64,000 bases of DNA from Thalassotalea crassostreae. Lineage in GTDB: Bacteria > Pseudomonadota > Gammaproteobacteria > Enterobacterales > Alteromonadaceae. The notes under the pieces are model-generated. The model ran no database searches. It was not told the DNA's origin and saw only the letters and a list, made by a program, of their open reading frames with translations. Position numbers and translations under genes: made by a program. Where the stretch lies: assembly GCF_001831495.1 (NCBI RefSeq), contig NZ_CP017689.1:1054001-1118000 (forward strand), written 5' to 3'. The stretch's first letter is position 1. Every line of letters begins with the position of its first letter. This document shows positions 17,890-26,003 of this stretch, piece after piece.

Positions 17890-19774
17890 ATGAGTACTTC
17901 AACTGTTCATTTTCAGGCTGTGGCTGAGTTTCATTGTGCTTCGAATAAATAACGATATTACTTGCTTGCGTAGCTTTAGTTGTGTTTTTCGCTTGCATTA
18001 GAGCATTACTGCTATCACGCATTAATACTTTAGGTGATAAGCTACTTAGCATTGAATCACTGATGCCAATATCCAATTTTAAATCTGTTACGTCAATTTT
18101 TAATGCTCTAACCATGTCTTCAGTTTTAGTGCTAATAGAGCGTGCATGGTGGATAACCTGTTGGCTATTTTTCTGATAAAAGATTAGAGCAAATTCATTG
18201 GCACCAATTTGACCAACTTCTGCAAGTTCTTTGGTTTCTTCAGCTAATATATTAGCGATGTTTTTCAGTACTTCATCACCAACTGCAAAACCATATTTGT
18301 GATGAAATCTGCCGGCATTATGTAGTTTTATAATCATTAAACTGAGTACCGAATTCTGATGCTGAGCTTGATATATGGTTGTCGCAAGTACTTCCATGGT
18401 TTTGCTGCGATTTTTTAACTTTGTTAACGGATCATGAAATTGCTTATTATGTGTCAACATTTGACGATGACGCAAATAGAAAATAACGGCAACAGCAATA
18501 ACGATTATGCCAAACAAAGCAGCATAGACTAGTTCACCCTGTTCAACCTCCTGTTGTTTTTGTAAATTACTTTTCGCTGTTCGAATTCTTTGCTCTATAT
18601 TAGATTGCAACAAATTCTCTAACTTTTGCTTTTGGTTTTGCTGATTGATGTTGATATGGTTTATTTGTTCTCGAGCAACTTCTTTGAGCTGATCGAGTTC
18701 AAATAGATGTTCTAACCGAATTTGATATTCATTTAAATAAGCTAGTGATTGTGGGTAATTCATTTCGCTATATTCAACTTCTGACAAAACTCGGTATACA
18801 TTAGTTAAACTTCTGTGAAACTTACTTGATAGCGGCAACGCTAGAGCGGCCTCAGCATATGTTTTTGCTTTGTCAGTTGCACGTATCGCTAAATAGGCTT
18901 CGGCAAGCACCGAATAATAAATAACAGATAAATTAGGGTGATTAACTTGTTTTACCCTAGGTAAGTATTTTTCACCATAATCTATGATTTGCTGATTTTG
19001 ATCTGCGCCTAGCATTTTTTCAGAAAACAAAATGATATCGTAAAGTATATGAGTTTGTTTCTCATCTGTATCACAGTCTTTTATTATCTGTTCTAAGTCT
19101 TCAAAACTTAGCTGGTAATCTCTTAGCTGACTTTTAATTTGAAGTGATTTACCTCTTATATTACAGCGCGATCTTAGTGACGAGTCTGTCGTATCTGTTA
19201 ACTGTAAATACGATAGTGCAATTTGATCTTCACCGATTCGTTGATAGAAGTTAGCTATATCGTCATAGGCGTCATTTTTGGCTGACTGTGATTCAATCTC
19301 GTCTATTTCAGCAATTAATTTACTAACATTAAGCCCCGCGTTTTTAAATTCACCTAACAATGAATGAACGCTGACTAGGGTTCTTGTGGCCTCAAATCGG
19401 ATGGCGGTGACTTCTGATTGTTGAGCTTCTAATAGTAATTGAATCGCTTGTTGATACTTGCCCTCTACCGCTCTTTGAATTGCCAGTAAGTGTTGATAGC
19501 TATTTAATTGGTTTTGATTAAACTGCGGTTTTAGTTCGGTAAGATTGTCTACTAAATTTTTATATGTGACAGCGTTAACACTACGCAGTTTATGGGCTTT
19601 TAGTAATAAACTGTCGATTTGCTGGCTGGTAATAAGTGAGTTATCTGTGGAGACCATTTCAGCAAAAACGGGTTGTGTTGCAAAGTTTATAATTGATAAA
19701 CATGCAACCAACAACCCGAACATCGTATTTTTTGCTTTATAGCTTGTTAAAACAAGTAGTGGGAATCCATTCAT
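17879..19774 (-). CDS. TPR-transmembrane-degenerate GGDEF protein (module copy 1, A type)
   Basis: A 631-residue protein with signal peptide (cleavage near FA-EMVS, residue 39), TPR-like helices (50-360), coiled coil (365-412), membrane helix (414-434) and a GGDEF-family domain (445-600). This is the most eroded of the four: signature GANEF (524-528), and both metal Asp positions lost (IIKLHN, Lys483 and His485). It begins only 14 bp after the serA stop, so it may be read from the serA transcript. Met18 is an alternative start that leaves a more compact signal peptide; neither start has a clear RBS. It ends in LKYSYDE, which overlaps the start of the next gene. Confidence 0.85.
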   Translation of the reverse strand: MNGFPLLVLTSYKAKNTMFGLLVACLSIINFATQPVFAEMVSTDNSLITSQQIDSLLLKAHKLRSVNAVTYKNLVDNLTELKPQFNQNQLNSYQHLLAIQRAVEGKYQQAIQLLLEAQQSEVTAIRFEATRTLVSVHSLLGEFKNAGLNVSKLIAEIDEIESQSAKNDAYDDIANFYQRIGEDQIALSYLQLTDTTDSSLRSRCNIRGKSLQIKSQLRDYQLSFEDLEQIIKDCDTDEKQTHILYDIILFSEKMLGADQNQQIIDYGEKYLPRVKQVNHPNLSVIYYSVLAEAYLAIRATDKAKTYAEAALALPLSSKFHRSLTNVYRVLSEVEYSEMNYPQSLAYLNEYQIRLEHLFELDQLKEVAREQINHININQQNQKQKLENLLQSNIEQRIRTAKSNLQKQQEVEQGELVYAALFGIIVIAVAVIFYLRHRQMLTHNKQFHDPLTKLKNRSKTMEVLATTIYQAQHQNSVLSLMIIKLHNAGRFHHKYGFAVGDEVLKNIANILAEETKELAEVGQIGANEFALIFYQKNSQQVIHHARSISTKTEDMVRALKIDVTDLKLDIGISDSMLSSLSPKVLMRDSSNALMQAKNTTKATQASNIVIYSKHNETQPQPENEQLKYSYDE

Positions 19775-19788
19775 CTACAATATTTATA

Positions 19789-21018
19789 CTAGTGAATTAA
19801 ACGAGCTCTAATCGTACCATCAATCTCTTTTAAATGTCTAAGTGCTGCTTCACTATCATTTGCTTCGACGTCAATCACCACAAAACCAACATCGCCTTTG
19901 GTTTGAAGATATTGCGCTGCGATGTTTATTTGTCGCTCAGCAAAGGTTTGGTTAATTTGCGTCAAAATACCCGGTAAGTTTTTATGAATATGCAATAAAC
20001 GACTGCGATTGGTATGTGCTGGCAATGACACTTCAGGGAAGTTCACGGCAGATAATGTCGAGCCATTATCAGAGTATTTTGCAATTTTTCCTGCAACTTC
20101 ACGGCCAATATTTTCTTGTGCTTCTTTTGTGCTGCCACCAATGTGTGGTGTCAGTATCACATTATCAAAACCTCTTAGCGGTGAAATGAATTCATCGTCG
20201 TTGGTTTTTGGCTCAACCGGGAACACATCGATCGCTGCACCAGCAACGGTTTTATTTTCAAGAGCGTTTGCTAAAGCGTCAATATCAACCACTGTTCCGC
20301 GCGATGCATTGATAAATATGGCACCTTTTTTAATGGCATCAAATTCAGCTTTAGCGATCATGTTTTGTGTTTCTACAGTCTCAGGTACATGCAGTGATAC
20401 CACATCAGAAGTGGCAAGTAATTCAGTTAGACTGTTTACTTGGTTGGCATTTCCTAGGGGTAGCTTAGTTTCAATGTCATAGAAATTAACTGTCATGCCA
20501 ATATGTTCAGCCATAATACCTAGCTGCATACCTATATGACCATAACCGATAATACCTAATGTTTTACCACGAGCTTCAACTGAGCCTGCGGCAGACTTTA
20601 ACCATACACCTCGGTGAGCTTTCGCACTTTTCTCAGGAATGCCACGTAATAACAATAAGATTTCACCTAATACTAATTCTGCAACAGAGCGAGTATTTGA
20701 AAATGGCGCGTTAAATACTGGAATACCACGGATTTGAGCTTGGTCTAAATCAACTTGGTTAGTACCAATACAAAAGCAACCTATCGCTGCCAATTTATTC
20801 GCATGCTTTAATACATCTTCAGTTAATTGAGTTCTTGAACGAATACCGACAAAGTGTACGTTGGCAATTTTTACTTTCAATTCGTCATCCGAAATTGAAC
20901 CGGTAAGGTATTCAATATTGCTATAGCCATTTGATTTAAGTACTTCAAGGGCAGATTGATGCACACCTTCAAGTAGCAATATTTTTATTTTATCTTTGTG
21001 AAGCGATGTTTGGGCCAT
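19789..21018 (-). CDS. serA: D-3-phosphoglycerate dehydrogenase
   Basis: SerA oxidises 3-phosphoglycerate with NAD, the first step of serine synthesis. The 409-residue protein is the E. coli-type length: a substrate domain, a nucleotide domain with GIIGYGHIGMQLG (from about residue 155), the catalytic Arg in NASRGTVVD, a Glu, and the catalytic His in TPHIGGSTKEAQ. A C-terminal ACT domain (LPGILTQINQTFAERQINIAA) carries allosteric serine feedback. The rpiA gene that often lies next to serA is absent here; instead the TPR-GGDEF cluster follows after 14 bp. Confidence 0.97.
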   Translation of the reverse strand: MAQTSLHKDKIKILLLEGVHQSALEVLKSNGYSNIEYLTGSISDDELKVKIANVHFVGIRSRTQLTEDVLKHANKLAAIGCFCIGTNQVDLDQAQIRGIPVFNAPFSNTRSVAELVLGEILLLLRGIPEKSAKAHRGVWLKSAAGSVEARGKTLGIIGYGHIGMQLGIMAEHIGMTVNFYDIETKLPLGNANQVNSLTELLATSDVVSLHVPETVETQNMIAKAEFDAIKKGAIFINASRGTVVDIDALANALENKTVAGAAIDVFPVEPKTNDDEFISPLRGFDNVILTPHIGGSTKEAQENIGREVAGKIAKYSDNGSTLSAVNFPEVSLPAHTNRSRLLHIHKNLPGILTQINQTFAERQINIAAQYLQTKGDVGFVVIDVEANDSEAALRHLKEIDGTIRARLIH

Positions 21019-21184
21019 AGCGAAGTCTCTTTAATTGGCGAGTAATTAAGGGTTTAGTTAACAATAAACTAACATATAGAGTTAATACTCGAAAGTGCTT
21101 TTTATTATTTAATATTACTTAATTGTATTTTTTTAAGTAGAGGCAAAATATTTGCTCGATAAATGTGTATTTTAATAACATAAA

Positions 21185-21202
21185 AGGCGCCCGAAAGCGC
21201 CT
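21185..21202 (-). terminator. Rho-independent terminator of folD
   Basis: AGGCGC / GCGCCT stem with a 6-nt loop, followed on the minus strand by TTTTA. It lies 57 bp beyond the folD stop. Confidence 0.75.
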
Positions 21203-21258
21203 CTAAATTATATTGATTATGGTAATGAACTTACGGCTTATCACAGGTCAATTAGCGA

Positions 21259-22116
21259 TTAATAATCGTGGAAGTCTTCACAAGCAATTAAGGTATTTTC
21301 AATTAAGCTTGCGACCGTCATCGGGCCAACACCACCTGGTACAGGAGTAATAAATGATGCTCTTTCTTTTGCTACATCAAATTCAACGTCACCCACTAGT
21401 TTACCGGTGTCTAATCGATTAATACCAACATCGATCACAATTGCACCAGGCTTAATCCAATCGCCAGGTATAAACGCCGGTTTACCGACTGCAACAACAA
21501 CAAGGTCAGCTTGGCGAATGCGAGATTCTAAATCTTTAGTAAAGCGATGCGTGGTGGTTGTCGTACAACCGGCCAATAAAAGCTCTAACGTCATTGGGCG
21601 ACCGACAATATTTGAAGCGCCAACAATTACTGCTTCTAAGCCATGAGGCTTTACACCGGTAGATTCAATTAAGGTCATAATACCTTTTGGTGTACATGGG
21701 CGAAGGCCTGGTTGGCGCAGTGTTAATTTACCAACATTAAAAGGGTGGAAGCCATCAACATCTTTAAGTGGATTAATGTGTTCGATAATTAAGTTAGCAT
21801 CTAAACCTTCAGGTAAAGGTAATTGTACTAAAATACCATCGATTTCATTATCGTTATTTAGCTGGTCGATTAGGTCGAATAATTGCTGTTGTGTAGTATC
21901 CGCAGGCATATCATAAGACTTAGAAACAAAACCAACTTCTTCACATGCTTTGCGCTTACTACCAACGTATACCTGAGAAGCTGCATCTTGACCCACTAAA
22001 ACAACAGCTAAACCTGGTGCGCGTTTGCCTTCACTTAGGCGCTTAGCAACCTTTTCTTTTACATTGTTTCGTATTTGTTGGGCGATGGCTTTGCCATCAA
22101 TTAATTGTGCAGTCAT
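21259..22116 (-). CDS. folD: Bifunctional methylenetetrahydrofolate dehydrogenase / cyclohydrolase
   Basis: FolD interconverts 5,10-methylene-, methenyl- and 10-formyl-tetrahydrofolate, supplying one-carbon units and NADPH. The 285-residue protein shows [14 protein letters not shown] with the catalytic Lys, [12 protein letters not shown], the signature [16 protein letters not shown], and the Rossmann segment [34 protein letters not shown] closes the family pattern. It is monocistronic on the minus strand, with its own terminator at 21185. Confidence 0.97.
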   Translation of the reverse strand: MTAQLIDGKAIAQQIRNNVKEKVAKRLSEGKRAPGLAVVLVGQDAASQVYVGSKRKACEEVGFVSKSYDMPADTTQQQLFDLIDQLNNDNEIDGILVQLPLPEGLDANLIIEHINPLKDVDGFHPFNVGKLTLRQPGLRPCTPKGIMTLIESTGVKPHGLEAVIVGASNIVGRPMTLELLLAGCTTTTTHRFTKDLESRIRQADLVVVAVGKPAFIPGDWIKPGAIVIDVGINRLDTGKLVGDVEFDVAKERASFITPVPGGVGPMTVASLIENTLIACEDFHDY

Positions 22117-22273
22117 GGTAGTTAAAATTCTTCCGATAAAAAAGTGCCGCTATTTTGTCATATTTTGTAAATTGTCTCTATAGTTATAAAGTTGAAATAA
22201 CGATTAATTTCAAAATTAGAATGACTAAATCGCTTTAAAAATAAGCGAACGCATATTATTTTTGAAAAAGTGT

Positions 22274-22302
22274 TTGACGGCACATCAGCACATAGGTAAT
22301 AT
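22274..22302 (+). promoter_or_regulatory. Sigma-70 promoter of the first tRNA-Pro
   Basis: TTGACG (22274-22279), a 17-bp spacer, then TAATAT (22297-22302), followed by GCGC, a GC-rich discriminator typical of stringently controlled stable-RNA promoters. Confidence 0.85.
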
Positions 22303-22347
22303 GCGCTTCCGTTGACGCACATAGTGTTTCAATAATTAGGAATGTAT

Positions 22348-22424
22348 CGGTGATTAGCGCAGCTTGGTAGCGCACTTGGTTTGGGTCCAAGGGGTCGCAA
22401 GTTCGAATCTTGCATCACCGACCA
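22348..22424 (+). tRNA. tRNA-Pro(TGG), copy 1
   Basis: A 77-nt gene with encoded CCA. The acceptor stem CGGTGAT pairs with ATCACCG; the anticodon stem-loop has loop TTTGGGT, giving anticodon TGG. The T arm contains GTTCGAATC. The body is identical to the copy at 25927-26003. Its 3' half is repeated in degraded form immediately downstream. Confidence 0.97.
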
Positions 22425-22654
22425 CTTCTTGATATTTAAATATAAATTAAGAGTGTTGAATGCTGAACAATCAAACCAATGGTTTGGGTACTTACATTCA
22501 ATCGGGTCGCAAATTTAAATCTTGCATCACCGACCACTTCTTGATATTTAAATATAAATTAAGAGTGTTGAATGCTGAACAATCAAACCAATGGTTTGGG
22601 TACTAACATTCAAACGGGTCGCAAGTTTTAATCTTGCATCACCGACCACTTCTT
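22392..22654 (+). repeat. 112-bp tandem repeat seeded by the tRNA-Pro 3' end
   Basis: Starting in the tRNA-Pro T-arm, GGGTCGCAA recurs at 22392, 22504 and 22616, an exact 112-bp period (two full units and a 39-bp partial unit). Each unit ends in the tRNA 3' end CTTGCATCACCGACCA plus CTTCTT. Units also carry an anticodon-arm remnant GGTTTGGGT, a short hairpin AAACC-AAT-GGTTT and an outer inverted repeat TTGAATG / CATTCAA (22456-22462 and 22495-22501). The T-loop is mutated in both downstream copies, so they are not functional tRNAs. Confidence 0.92.
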
Positions 22655-22762
22655 AATACTTAGAAAGTTAAATACAAGTTGATTTCTCAAATCAATTCTT
22701 ACTTTCTTAAATTTTAACTTTAATTTTGGTTAAAGTTAGGATAGCCTGATTAAGGTAATTTT

Positions 22763-22839
<77 letters not shown>

Positions 22840-23266
22840 TTTCCTTTTCCTTGATTTACATTGCGTTAAGCAAAACTCATATTCAATTCAAAATTAAACA
22901 TCGAACGAAATTAATTTAAAAAATTAAATTTGTTCTAGCTCTATTTCAAAAAAATAAAATTTATTCTAGTTCTAAGTTAAAAAAATTAAATACTTACTAA
23001 TCAGCTATTTATATATGTCTTGTAATATTTTTGTAAAGCTATCGTTACAATAATGTTGCAGTTAATTGTAATTTTACAGCTGTACAATTAAGTGTTTTAA
23101 GTAATTGTAATTAAATAATTAAGTCAGTTTTTTTGCCAGAAATGTAAAAAAATGCGTTATTTGAAAGACTAAAAATCCTCCTCTACACTCGCTTTTGTTC
23201 CTTAAAATCCTAAGTCCCAATTTAGGTAAATAAAAATAAATAAATAACAATTCAAAGAGGTTTAAT
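22840..23266. other. AT-rich gap between tRNA-Arg and the M6 protease gene
   Basis: No gene is seen. It holds two imperfect 31-bp repeats around TTCTAG (22933 and 22964) and a TyrR-box-like site at 23032, listed separately. AAAGAGG before the protease ATG is the RBS. Confidence 0.6.
23032..23049. promoter_or_regulatory. TyrR-box-like operator upstream of the M6 protease
   Basis: TGTAAA-GCTATC-GTTACA matches 11 of the 12 fixed positions of the TyrR box TGTAAA-N6-TTTACA. It lies about 220 bp before the protease start. TyrR is encoded at 48553 in this window. Regulation is inferred from sequence only. Confidence 0.5.
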
Positions 23267-25579
23267 ATGTTGAAACAAAAGTTACTGGCGCTCACGCTAG
23301 TAGGTCTTTCGTGCAGCGCTTTTGCTGCAAAACACTCTCCGCAAGAACAACATGGCGCTTTTGACTTAGCTGTGGCGAATGAATTTAAATTAATAGAAAT
23401 GCTGCGTGATTCTGGCAAAATTTCAAAAGATGCTTCAATAAATGATGCTGAAAATGCATTGAAAAGCTATTTAAAAGAGCGCCAACAAACGGAGCGTAAA
23501 AGAGCTGGCAATGTAGATTTTTCTTTTGCAAGTAAGATGAAATCGAAAAACTCATCGGTTAATCGTAGTTTGCAAAATGGCAAAGGAAATAAATTGGGTC
23601 AAGCCAAGAAAAAAGCCCCAAAAAATGTTGTGCTAGAAGAGTACGACGGTGATAAACGTACTGCCAAAATACTCGCTATCTTAATGGAGTTCCCTGATTT
23701 TCCGCACAACTCGATAACACCTGGCGAAACGGGTATGTACTATGAGGATTATAATCCAGCTCATTATGCTGAAATATTATTTAGTGAAAACGGCTGGACA
23801 GCGCCAAACGGCCACTTAGCCAATTCAATGAAAATGTATTATGAAAAGCAATCTGGTGACAGTTATTCTGTTGAAGGTTCAGTAGCGGGTTGGTATATGG
23901 CATCAAAACCAGCCGCGTTTTATGGCAACAATGTCGATGGAGATATTCAATCTTTGGTTAAAGAGGCATTAATGGCTGCAGCTGCGGATCCTAGCGTTAC
24001 TCTTGAAGATTTTGATATTGAAGATAGATATGACTTGGATAATGACGGTAACTATTGGGAACCGGATGGATTGGTTGATCATGTTATGGTTTTCCATTCT
24101 AGTGTTGGTGAAGAAGCTGGGGGCGGTCAATTAGGTGAGGATGCTATTTGGGCTCACCGTTGGAATTTAGGCGCTCCTTTTGCAATTGCTGGCACAACAC
24201 CTGAAGCAGATCCTTTACAATTAGGCGCTATGGGTGCGTTTGACTATACAGTAAATCCAGCTGATAGTGCGGTAGGCGTTATCAGTCATGAATATGGTCA
24301 TGATTTAGGTTTACCGGATGAGTACGATACTGAATATTCTGGGCGAGGAGAGCCTGTTTCAAGTTGGTCTCTTATGGCATCAGGTACGTGGGCTGGACGT
24401 CTCGGTGGTACTGAGCCAACTGGTTTTAGTGCATGGGCAAAACAAGAGTTACAAGCAAGCTTAGGTGGAAACTGGATGCATGGTGCAACCATTCATATTG
24501 ATGATATTGATAGCGAAGGTGTTACAGCATTAATTGACCAAGCAGTTAGTAAAGGTAAGAACAACGATGCAGTGCGCATTGATTTGCCGCCAAAAGAAAA
24601 AGTCATCGCAGTACCAACCAGTGGTGAGTATGCTTACTTTAGTGGTTCTGGCGATAGTTTGTTTAATCGTATGATCGGAACCGCAGACTTAACGGGTACA
24701 AACACTGCAACGGCTAAATTTAAAGCTTGGTATGATATCGAAACCGATTGGGATTATGCCTATGTTTACGCATTTGTTAATGGCGGTTTCGTTGGGATGT
24801 TACCAACATCTGTATCGACAAATGACAATCCTAACGCACAAAATAGAGGTAACGGCATTACCGGAAATTCAAACGGTTGGGTTGACGTTGAAATTGAGCT
24901 AACAACGTATGCTGGCGCTTCTTCAGTGACGTTAATTTTTTTGTATGAAACTGATGGTTATGTGTCTAACCCTGGCCTTTATGTAGACGATTTTGTCGTT
25001 GAGTCAGACCTAGGTACATTGGCAATGGCTAATGCAGACGTTGATGAGAACTTTTTTGCTTTTGATGGTTTTAACGTTGATAGTGGTATGAGTTACACCT
25101 CTCACTATTATTTAGCTGAGTGGAGAACACATCAAGGTATTGATAGAGGGCTTAGTAATATCAATATCGCTGGCGAAAACATGAAGTATGATGAAGGATT
25201 ATTAATATGGTATGTGGACGACAATTATACAGACAACTGGGTTGGTGTTCACCCAGGTGATGGTTTCTTAGGTGTAGTTGATGCAGATCGTCATTCCAAT
25301 ATATGGAGTGATAAAGGTGTAGCGTCTACACGTTACCAAATTCACGATGCAGCATTTGGTTTAGATAAGTCTGAAAAGATGTTTCTAGATTTATCTGATT
25401 ACGGTTTCACTTTACGTGATAATTTCACCAAACGTAATCCCGTATTTGATGATAGCGCTTCGTTTATCAGTAGTGATATTCCTGATGCAGGACGAGCTTT
25501 AACAAGTTATGGCTTAAAAATAAGAGTAACATCGCAAAGCAAAGATAAATCAGTAGGACAAATTCTGCTTTATAAGTAA
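23267..25579 (+). CDS. Secreted M6 family metalloprotease (immune inhibitor A-like)
   Basis: A 770-residue exported zinc protease of family M6, related to Bacillus InhA and Vibrio PrtV. The signal peptide ends at residue 20 (SAFA-AKHS). Residues 21-120 form a lysine-rich propeptide. The catalytic domain holds a DLDNDGNYWEPDG calcium-type loop (256-268) and the zinc motif HEYGH (341-345) followed by DLGLPDEYD. Residues 440-590 look like a beta-sandwich accessory domain (AYFSGSGDS ... LYVDDFVVESD). No PKD domain or sorting signal is apparent, so release to the medium is likely. It stands between tRNA genes, with its own terminator, which suggests insertion into a tRNA array. Confidence 0.93.
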   Translation: MLKQKLLALTLVGLSCSAFAAKHSPQEQHGAFDLAVANEFKLIEMLRDSGKISKDASINDAENALKSYLKERQQTERKRAGNVDFSFASKMKSKNSSVNRSLQNGKGNKLGQAKKKAPKNVVLEEYDGDKRTAKILAILMEFPDFPHNSITPGETGMYYEDYNPAHYAEILFSENGWTAPNGHLANSMKMYYEKQSGDSYSVEGSVAGWYMASKPAAFYGNNVDGDIQSLVKEALMAAAADPSVTLEDFDIEDRYDLDNDGNYWEPDGLVDHVMVFHSSVGEEAGGGQLGEDAIWAHRWNLGAPFAIAGTTPEADPLQLGAMGAFDYTVNPADSAVGVISHEYGHDLGLPDEYDTEYSGRGEPVSSWSLMASGTWAGRLGGTEPTGFSAWAKQELQASLGGNWMHGATIHIDDIDSEGVTALIDQAVSKGKNNDAVRIDLPPKEKVIAVPTSGEYAYFSGSGDSLFNRMIGTADLTGTNTATAKFKAWYDIETDWDYAYVYAFVNGGFVGMLPTSVSTNDNPNAQNRGNGITGNSNGWVDVEIELTTYAGASSVTLIFLYETDGYVSNPGLYVDDFVVESDLGTLAMANADVDENFFAFDGFNVDSGMSYTSHYYLAEWRTHQGIDRGLSNINIAGENMKYDEGLLIWYVDDNYTDNWVGVHPGDGFLGVVDADRHSNIWSDKGVASTRYQIHDAAFGLDKSEKMFLDLSDYGFTLRDNFTKRNPVFDDSASFISSDIPDAGRALTSYGLKIRVTSQSKDKSVGQILLYK

Positions 25580-25596
25580 ACTTTGATAGTGTGAAA

Positions 25597-25627
25597 AACC
25601 AGTAAGCTTAGCTTACTGGTTTTTTTT
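25597..25627 (+). terminator. Rho-independent terminator of the M6 protease gene
   Basis: AACCAGTAAGC and GCTTACTGGTT form a perfect 11-bp stem with loop TTA and an 8-T tail. Confidence 0.93.
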
Positions 25628-25732
25628 GCTCTTAATTGCCGCAAATTATCATCGAATAAAGCAAGTCTTGGACACAAAATAGGCAAACAGCAAATTTATT
25701 TAAGTTTATTACAATTAATTACCTGCTTAGTG

Positions 25733-25761
25733 TTGACAGGTAAACAGCACATCATTAATAT
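25733..25761 (+). promoter_or_regulatory. Sigma-70 promoter of tRNA-His / tRNA-Pro
   Basis: Consensus TTGACA (25733-25738), a 17-bp spacer and TAATAT (25756-25761), followed by ACGCACC. It closely resembles the promoter at 22274, including a shared GCACATCA in the spacer region. Confidence 0.9.
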
Positions 25762-25819
25762 ACGCACCACTTGAAGGAGCGGAGTTAAATTCGTACCTCT
25801 TAAGTGTTAAGTAGACAGT

Positions 25820-25896
25820 GGTGGCTATAGCTCAGTTGGTAGAGCCCCGGATTGTGATTCCGGTTGTCGTGGGTTCAAATCCCATTAGCCACCCCA
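25820..25896 (+). tRNA. tRNA-His(GTG)
   Basis: A 77-nt gene counting the extra 5' G (position -1) and encoded CCA. Acceptor GTGGCTA pairs with TAGCCAC; anticodon loop TTGTGAT gives GTG; T arm GGGTTCAAATCCC. It is 30 bp before tRNA-Pro copy 2. Confidence 0.97.
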
Positions 25897-25926
25897 CTTC
25901 TTCTTCCTGAAGAATTGGTCATGTAT

Positions 25927-26003
25927 CGGTGATTAGCGCAGCTTGGTAGCGCACTTGGTTTGGGTCCAAGGGGTCGCAAGTTCGAATCTTGCATCACCGA
26001 CCA
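25927..26003 (+). tRNA. tRNA-Pro(TGG), copy 2
   Basis: Identical over its 77 nt to tRNA-Pro copy 1 at 22348, including encoded CCA and six bases upstream (ATGTAT). The two copies form direct repeats bracketing tRNA-Arg, the M6 protease gene and tRNA-His. Degraded 3'-end copies follow it. Confidence 0.97.

Noticed and set aside
23119..23418. Minus-strand open frame opposite the start of the M6 protease gene
   Set aside because: It overlaps the signal peptide and RBS of a clear gene and has no RBS or family features.
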